Assembly: GCF_003597395.2 (NCBI RefSeq) | Contig: NC_133771.1 | Span: 51,310,321-51,374,320, forward strand | Reading direction: 5' to 3' | DNA: 64,000 bases | From: Chelonoidis abingdonii | Lineage: Eukaryota; Chordata; Testudines; Testudinidae | Shown: piece by piece, positions 58,931 to 64,000 of the stretch | How positions within the stretch are numbered: the first letter of the stretch is position 1 | Layout: every line of letters starts with the position of its first letter | Notes under the pieces: generated by a model | What the model saw: only the letters and a program-made list of their open reading frames with translations | What the model was told of the DNA's origin: nothing | The model's database searches: none | Position numbers and translations under genes: made by a program

Positions 58931-59658
58931 TGTCAAGGTTCCTTCCCCACTCTGATCTTTAGGGTACAGATGTGGGGACCTGCATAGACACTTCTAAGCT
59001 TAATTACGAGCTTAGATCTGGTATCACTGCCACCACTCACAGGCACTATTTTTGTTTCCCGGTTAGTCTTGAGAGACTTCACCAATTTCCTGGTGAACAC
59101 AGATCCAAACCCCTTGGATCTTAAAACAAGGAGAAATTAACCATCCCCCCTCCTTTCTCCCACCAACTCCTGGCGGATCCAGATCCAACCCCTTTGGATC
59201 TAAAGATAAGGAAAAAATCAATCAATTATTAAGAAAAAGGCTTTTAATTAAAGAAAAGAAAGGTAAAAGAAAACCCTCTGGGAGAGATTAGCATACCAGC
59301 TACTCTCACAGACAACAGATTCCAAACACAGAGGATGTTCTCCTGGGCAAAAATCTTAATACACACAATACCCAAATTTGATAATTTCCTTAATGGTACC
59401 AAGACAAGTTACAAAGAAAATAAACATAAACCTATTTATCCCTTTCTAAAACTTACTACTCTCATAAGAGGCTGGTTCCTTGATCTTTTTCCCTCTGGCT
59501 GAAACTGAAACTTTAAACAAAGGAAAACTTCCCTCCTTCCTTTTGAAACATCTTGTTCCCCCATTGGTTCCTCTGGCCAGGTGTCAGCTAGGCTAGGTGA
59601 ACTTCTTAACCCTTTACAGGTAAAAGAGGCATTAACCCTTAACTATCTGTTTATGAGA
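58931..59658 (-). mobile_element. 5' LTR of the rearranged gypsy element
   Basis: 728 bp on the reverse strand, from the TGTCATAAACAGATAG-type start (59658, where the start is mutated from TGTC to TCTC) to an end in CCTTGACA (58931). An ATTAAA-type polyadenylation signal lies near 59243. The duplicated 'gatccaaa' and 'caccaatttcctggtgaa' segment near 59090-59210 links it to the solo LTR at 31240. Confidence 0.88.
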
Positions 59659-60389
59659 ATACCGATTCAAAAAATCAACATGCAGCTCTCAAAAATATTA
59701 AAAACAGTAAGGCACTGATTCAAACGGAGCCAATGATCCATTGTAATAAGATCAAAAGCAAAACTATGATTGTGGTTGATGCTTACAATTAAATGTGCCA
59801 CGTTGTAGCAAATGGATTAATATACAGATGGTAACAACTTTGTCTAATGCTATGTAAGCTTAACAGAAAACTGTCAAAATGCACAGTGCCATCTGAGGAC
59901 CAGATATGTCCAGAGGAATCAGCTTTGCTAGTTATTTGTTGCTGTGGGTAAACTGTATGCAGTAAGTTTCCCCCCCAAAGCTTCTCACACAGACCCAAAA
60001 TATATTCCATGCCCCCCTGCCTCTCCTCAGTTTGAGAACTTTTGGGCTAAGACACTTTAAAGACATGATCCATTAGTGGATCTCCCAAATGTCTGTGCAT
60101 TTTTCTTTACAGTCAACCTGGGCAGTGGAAATCTTCCAATCAGTGCTAATGCAAGCTGTGCCAAACTGGCTCTTGCATGGTTTTCTGTATGCTCACTGGT
60201 CATATGCATGCATGTGTTTGTGCAGTGCTCTTTGTTCCAGCTTCAATGTCAGAATTTTGTCAATTAATCTCCAGTCTGAATTTAGCTATGACTAATTATA
60301 TCATTTATGTTTGTATTGGAAGATCGGAGTCATAACAGGATGATTGCTTCAATCCTCCCCTCCTCCCCCAAAAAATAATTTATCATCAT
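59659..60389. other. Unrecognised AT-rich sequence
   Basis: No gene or repeat that I can support. The frames at 60076-60295 lack domains. Confidence 0.4.
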
Positions 60390-60925
60390 TTGAATTATAG
60401 TAGTGCCTAGAAGCCCCATCAGATATTGAGAGACCATTGCACTAGGCCAGTGGTGGGCAACCTATGGCCCACGGGTCCGTCAGTGTGTTCCCCTGGCGGG
60501 CCACCAGTTTGTCTACATTTGCACAGCTGCCCACAGCTCCCAGTGGCCAGGAACAGTGAACCACGGCCACTGGGAGCTGCGGGCAGCCATGCAAATGTAA
60601 ACAAATTGTCTGGTGACCTGCCAGCGGATTACCCTGATGGGCCGCATGAGGCCCATGGGCCGCCAGTTGCCCACCACTGCACTAGGCATATTACTTCCTA
60701 TATAAGCAACAGTTCCTTCCTCAATGGACTTACAATCTAATTGAGCAATACAGACAAAGTGTAGGGAAAGAACATATCTCCATTTTACAAATGGGGAACT
60801 CAAGAGAGAGAGAAAAAGATTAAATAGCTTTCCTTAGGTCACAGAGAAAGTCTGCAGCAGAGCCAGGAACAAAATCCAGCTCACTGGAATTTCAGTACAG
60901 TGCCTTAACCACAAAAGTACACAAA
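60390..60925 (-). mobile_element. MIR-like SINE split by a hAT element
   Basis: On the reverse strand the tRNA-like head side lies at 60925 (complement of 'gtgccttaaccac'), followed by the core ('gagccaggaacaaaatccag' and 'aggtcacagagaaagtc' in forward reading) and 'ccattttacaaatgggga', the usual MIR-like order. The 3' part continues past the inserted hAT (60448-60679) to 'agtagtgcctagaagccc'. Only the outer parts belong to the SINE. Confidence 0.7.
60448..60679. mobile_element. Non-autonomous hAT element with perfect 8-bp duplication, inside MIR-like SINE
   Basis: Ends CAGTGGTGGGCAACCTATGG and CGCCAGTTGCCCACCACTG are inverted repeats. Both flanks are cactaggc (60440-60447 and 60680-60687). 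Internal halves also pair, around 'agctcccagtggcc' and 'ggccactgggagct'. It has no coding capacity. Confidence 0.97.
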
Positions 60926-61389
60926 GACGAAGAATCATGTGCATGATTTACTGTCCAGATATATTTACTGTCACCAGGAGGTCCAGACATGAAAAGGCAT
61001 GTGTTCAATGAGAAGGAGTATTTTGCGAAATGTGCCAAGTAAGGCAAGAAATGGAAAGGAATATAATATAACTGTTTTTCAGTGGTATCATTGGATATGC
61101 CACCTTCACTGCTATCACAAGCAGTGGAGTGGCATAGATGAAGTTAAGAGCAGAAACACTGATATAGTGTGTGTGTGCGCGCATGCGCACGCACGTGTGT
61201 AAATTCTTATATATTTCCTTGGTGCTTTAAGATGGCCAATTTCACAAAGGTGAAAATAATAATGAGCCAAATCAGCTGGGAAGAAGGATTTAATTTAAGT
61301 CTGACAATGTAAATGATAGATAGGAATTGTTTAAGAGCATTTTACCATATATCTAAAAAGACACCATCTCACAACAGAGGAAAAAGGCT
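60926..61389. repeat. Alternating purine-pyrimidine tract in unrecognised sequence
   Basis: 61167-61201 is a strictly alternating run of G/A with T/C (TG steps, then CG and CA steps), about 35 bp, with strong Z-DNA potential and several CpG steps. Nothing else was recognised. Confidence 0.6.
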
Positions 61390-62475
61390 ATATGGATGAA
61401 AAACCTGACCAGGTTTAGTGGGAAAGTGAAGGCAGCCAATATTTTTATTTATATATATAACAAATGGAAGAAAGGGGAGGTTGATAGGAATCAATATAAA
61501 ACATAAGCTAGGACTTGTGAAAAATTGATAAGGGAAGCAAAGGGTCAGAAGGAGAAATCTATAACTAGCAGAGTTAAGGACAATATGGAGGTTTTGAAGT
61601 ATATTAAGGACAAAAATAACTAACAGTGATATTGTTCCTTTACTAGATAGAATTGGTAGAATTATCAATAATACAGAAAAGGCAGAATTGTTCAATAAAT
61701 ATTTCTGTTCTGTATTTGGGAAAAACAGATGATGTAGTCATATCATATGATAACAATCTTTTCTTTCCACTAATATCTCAGAAGGAAAACAGTAGCTACT
61801 AAACTTAGATATTTTTTAAATTAGCAGGTCTGGATAAAGTGCATTTAGGAGTTTTCAAAGAGCTGGCAAAGGAGCTTGCTGGACCATTAATGCTGATTTC
61901 CAGTAAGTCCTGGGACATTGGGGAAGTTCCAGAAGACTGAAAGAAAGCTAACATTGTGTCAATATTTACAAAGGGTAAATGTGAGGATTCATGTAATTAT
62001 AAGCCTGCCAGTCTGATATCAATCTTGGGAAGATAATGAAGCAGTTGATACTGGATTTGATTAACTCTTTATGAAAGAACGGAAATATAATTAATGCAAA
62101 TCATTAGACATGAGTCTATGGAAAATATATTTTGCCAACCTAAACCTGATTTTTTTTTTTAGGTTACGGTTTGACTGATAAAGATAATAGTGTTGATATA
62201 GTATACTTTGCCCTGATACTGCATGACATTTTTTATTAAAATTAATATGACACATAGTAAATAGATTAAATGCGGGTACCTGAGAAGTTTCAAATTGCAA
62301 CTGTAAATGGGGAATCATCTAACAGATATGTTTCTAGTGGGCTCCTGCTGTGATCGGTTCTTGGCCTCACGCTATTTAACATTTTTATCAATGAACTGGA
62401 AGCAACCATAGAATCATCACTGATATAGTTTGCAGATGACACAAAAATTGAGTATGGAAATGACAGGTCACTGAT
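61390..62475 (+). pseudogene. Decayed CR1 reverse transcriptase
   Basis: Forward RT remnant. Recognisable pieces in order: the linker 'gcagaattgttcaataaata', the finger segment with 'gggaagttccagaagactga' and 'gctaacattgtgtcaatatt' (corresponding to the KANIV.IF motif), 'agtgggctcctgctg' followed by 'ctatttaacatttttatcaa' (motif B, an LFNIFIN equivalent) and 'tttgcagatgacacaaaaat' (62430, the FADDTK motif C). Many stops, indels and a T-run interrupt it. It ends shortly before the SINE. It represents an old, 5'-truncated CR1. Confidence 0.8.
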
Positions 62476-62552
62476 ACAGAGATAATACTGGAGCAAATCT
62501 ACAGCCCATTTTACCTCCAGGCCTTCCTTTAATGACAGAGTAGGTCCATTTT

Positions 62553-62750
62553 GGAGGGAGTGATAGCTCAGTGGTTTGAGCATTAGCCTGCTAAAGCCAG
62601 GAGGGTGAGTTTGATCCTTGAGGGAGCCACTTAGGGTTCTGGGGCAAAAATCAGTACTTGGTCCTGCTTGTGAAGGCAGGGAGCTGGACTCCATGACCTT
62701 TCAAGGTCCCTTCCAGTTCTAGGAGATTGGTATATCTCCAATTATTATTA
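62553..62750 (+). mobile_element. CryI-like tRNA-derived SINE
   Basis: Head GATAGCTCAGTGGTTTGAGC with A box, then 'gggtgagtttgatcc' as B box and the CR1-like tail 'aaggtcccttccagttct', ending in an AT-rich run. It abuts the end of the gypsy RT at 62757, and the gypsy coding sequence is cut off at that point, so the junction may mark an insertion or a deletion. Confidence 0.9.
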
Positions 62751-62756
62751 AAAATT

Positions 62757-64000
62757 TTCATGGGAACAGTTTGTGGCTCAAACAGAGCCTGGGACAATCC
62801 TCCCTCTTTATTTCCTAAGATAAGACAGCACCCAGTTTCACATCTGAAGCATCCATCTGTAAAATAAATTATTTGGAGAAGTGTGGACTGAATAGGACTG
62901 GTTCTTTACATAGGAGTTCTTTCAATTTTTGAAAAAACTTTTCACAGGCCTCAGGCCAGTGTACCTTTTTGGGGCTGTTGTTCATGACTAGATCTGTGAG
63001 AGGGTCTGTGATCATCAAAAATCTCAGTACAAACCTACAGTAGCAGCTAGCGAGTCCCAAAAACTCCTGACTTGTTCTTGATGGAAGTGTGTGGGGTTGC
63101 CTAGAGGGCCTGAACTTTATCTATAAGGGGCAGATCTGTCCTTTTCCCAAAATGTATCCCAGCTAGGTGGTTTCTTCTTTCCCTATTTTACATTTGGCAG
63201 GGTTCGCTATCAGTCCAGCCTGCCATAGGGACTGGAGCATGACCGCAACTTGTGCCAGATGTTCTTCCCAGTTTGGGCTGTAGATGACTACATCACCTAA
63301 ATAGTCTGTGGCCTGTGAGTTCTGTGGCTGCAAAAACTGATCCAGAAGGCGTTGCAATGTCATGAGAACTCCATAGAGTCCAAAGGGCATAGTTCAAGAC
63401 TGGTAGAGGCTGAATGCAGTTGCAAAGCCATTTTTTTCTTACGTGTCTGGTGTGGGTAGGATTTGTCGATACCCCTTCATTAAATCTAATGTGCTGATAT
63501 GCTGAGCCTCGCCCAGCCTATCTAGCAGTTCATCCACGCAGGGGTAGGTGTCAAATTTGGAGATTGCATTGGCTTCCTCAGGTTGATGCAAACCCAGACA
63601 GTGCCATCTGGCTTTGAGACTAATATGACAGGGCTTTACCACTCGATGTAGGATTCCTCAGTGACCCCAAGCTCCAACATGGTCTGGACTTCCTATTTTA
63701 CAGCCTAACATACTTTCTTGGGAAGTTGTCAGGGGTTCTACCAGATGAGCTGTCCAGGTTCGGTCTGGATGTGATGGTGCGTGAGATGGGTCCTTCCTGG
63801 TTGGGAGGAGAACACTGTTGGGAAGGCTGTCATGTGGCTCCTCACCAGGGCCCTTAGTGTTCCATCACCTGTATAGCATCTGGGGACAGGGTCTCAGTCA
63901 CTTGTTCTGGTTCAGGGGGATACAGGATGATGAATAGGCTCTCGTTCTTTCCATGCCTTCAGCAGGTTGATGTGATAGATCTGGGTGGGCTTCCATTTGT
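62757..64000 (-). pseudogene. Gypsy pol remnant: integrase tail, then reverse transcriptase and start of RNase H
   Basis: Reverse-strand order: a segment YHINLLKAWKER at the window edge (about 63990-63940), resembling the C-terminal tail of integrase; a linker; then RT. RT motifs seen: KFDTYPCVDELLDRLGEAQHISTLDL (motif A, Asp present), MPFGLYG (motif B), YLGDVVIYS (motif C, the first Asp of YLDD changed to Gly at 63297-63295), then GLASCYCRFV and HWPEACEKFFQKL in the thumb and connection. A frameshifted MDASD phrase near 62850 marks the start of RNase H before the sequence is lost. RT would copy element RNA into DNA. The changed motif C, frameshifts and stops make it inactive. Confidence 0.92.

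Larger units (their letters stand above)
55694..59658 (-). mobile_element. Rearranged Gmr1-like Ty3/gypsy element
   Basis: In reverse-strand order: 5' LTR (59658-58931), leader and gag (58930 to about 57580), a segment whose coding sequence is on the opposite strand (about 57560 to 56350, integrase), a non-coding 3' part, purine tract and truncated 3' LTR. RT and RNase H are absent. The strand switch within matching LTRs means that either the middle was inverted or another copy inserted and recombined. The family also has an RT-bearing relative at 62757-64000. Confidence 0.8.

Overview
The window looks like repeat-rich, AT-rich, non-coding nuclear DNA from a turtle or a close sauropsid. The evidence is the combination of many 5'-truncated CR1 LINEs, tRNA-headed SINEs whose tail resembles the CR1 3' end (the CryI arrangement known from cryptodiran turtles), Gmr1-like Ty3/gypsy elements whose gag carries a SCAN-like segment, abundant short hAT elements with 8-bp target duplications, and ancient palindromic micro-repeats. 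I could not recognise any host protein-coding exon, rRNA or functional tRNA. All recognisable coding sequence is broken transposon coding sequence. The stretch is probably intergenic or deep intronic. There is one assembly gap at 16796-17474.

Layout. 1-5.8 kb: a hAT element (1002-1511) inserted at the tip of a long reverse-strand CR1 (to about 3640), then a GC-rich possible LTR remnant (3690-4340), a CR1 tip and a terminal-inverted-repeat element (5800-6098). 6.1-12.5 kb: mostly unique AT-rich sequence with a decayed forward CR1/L2-like fragment (11826-12470). 12.9-15.8 kb: a hAT element with a perfect 8-bp duplication and a second 2-kb reverse CR1. 16.8-19 kb: the gap, an AT microsatellite and a 369-bp imperfect palindrome. 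20.66-22.88 kb: a hAT transposon with transposase remnants, itself split by a solo LTR and by a second repeat. 23.7-24.0 kb: another hAT element. 27.5-32.1 kb: two solo LTRs flanking a forward CR1 with ORF1 and ORF2 remnants, which in turn carries a 123-bp hAT insertion.

34.8-40.3 kb: an inverted copy of a Penelope-like terminal repeat with a hammerhead-like core, two GC-rich hAT elements, a TIR element and a third solo LTR of the TGTCATAAAC family. 46.2-49.0 kb: two more Penelope-like fragments and a large GC-rich hAT-like element. 51.8 kb: a perfect 30-bp-arm hairpin. 52.7-55.2 kb: two CryI-like SINEs. 55.7-59.7 kb: a rearranged Gmr1-like gypsy provirus with two LTRs, a reverse-strand gag and a forward-strand integrase that stops just short of its third catalytic residue. 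60.4-62.75 kb: a MIR-like SINE split by a hAT element, a decayed forward CR1 and a SINE. 62.75-64.0 kb: a second reverse-strand gypsy in which an integrase-tail-like segment is followed by reverse transcriptase, the Gmr1-type order.

Functionally the elements form a web of dependency rather than a gene system. CR1 enzymes probably mobilised the SINEs that share their tail, an autonomous hAT would have moved the short hAT elements, and gypsy copies have mostly been reduced to solo LTRs. Nested insertions give a relative order of activity. The most unusual items are the SCAN-like gag, the inverted gag/integrase structure, the hammerhead-like cores and the two large palindromes.
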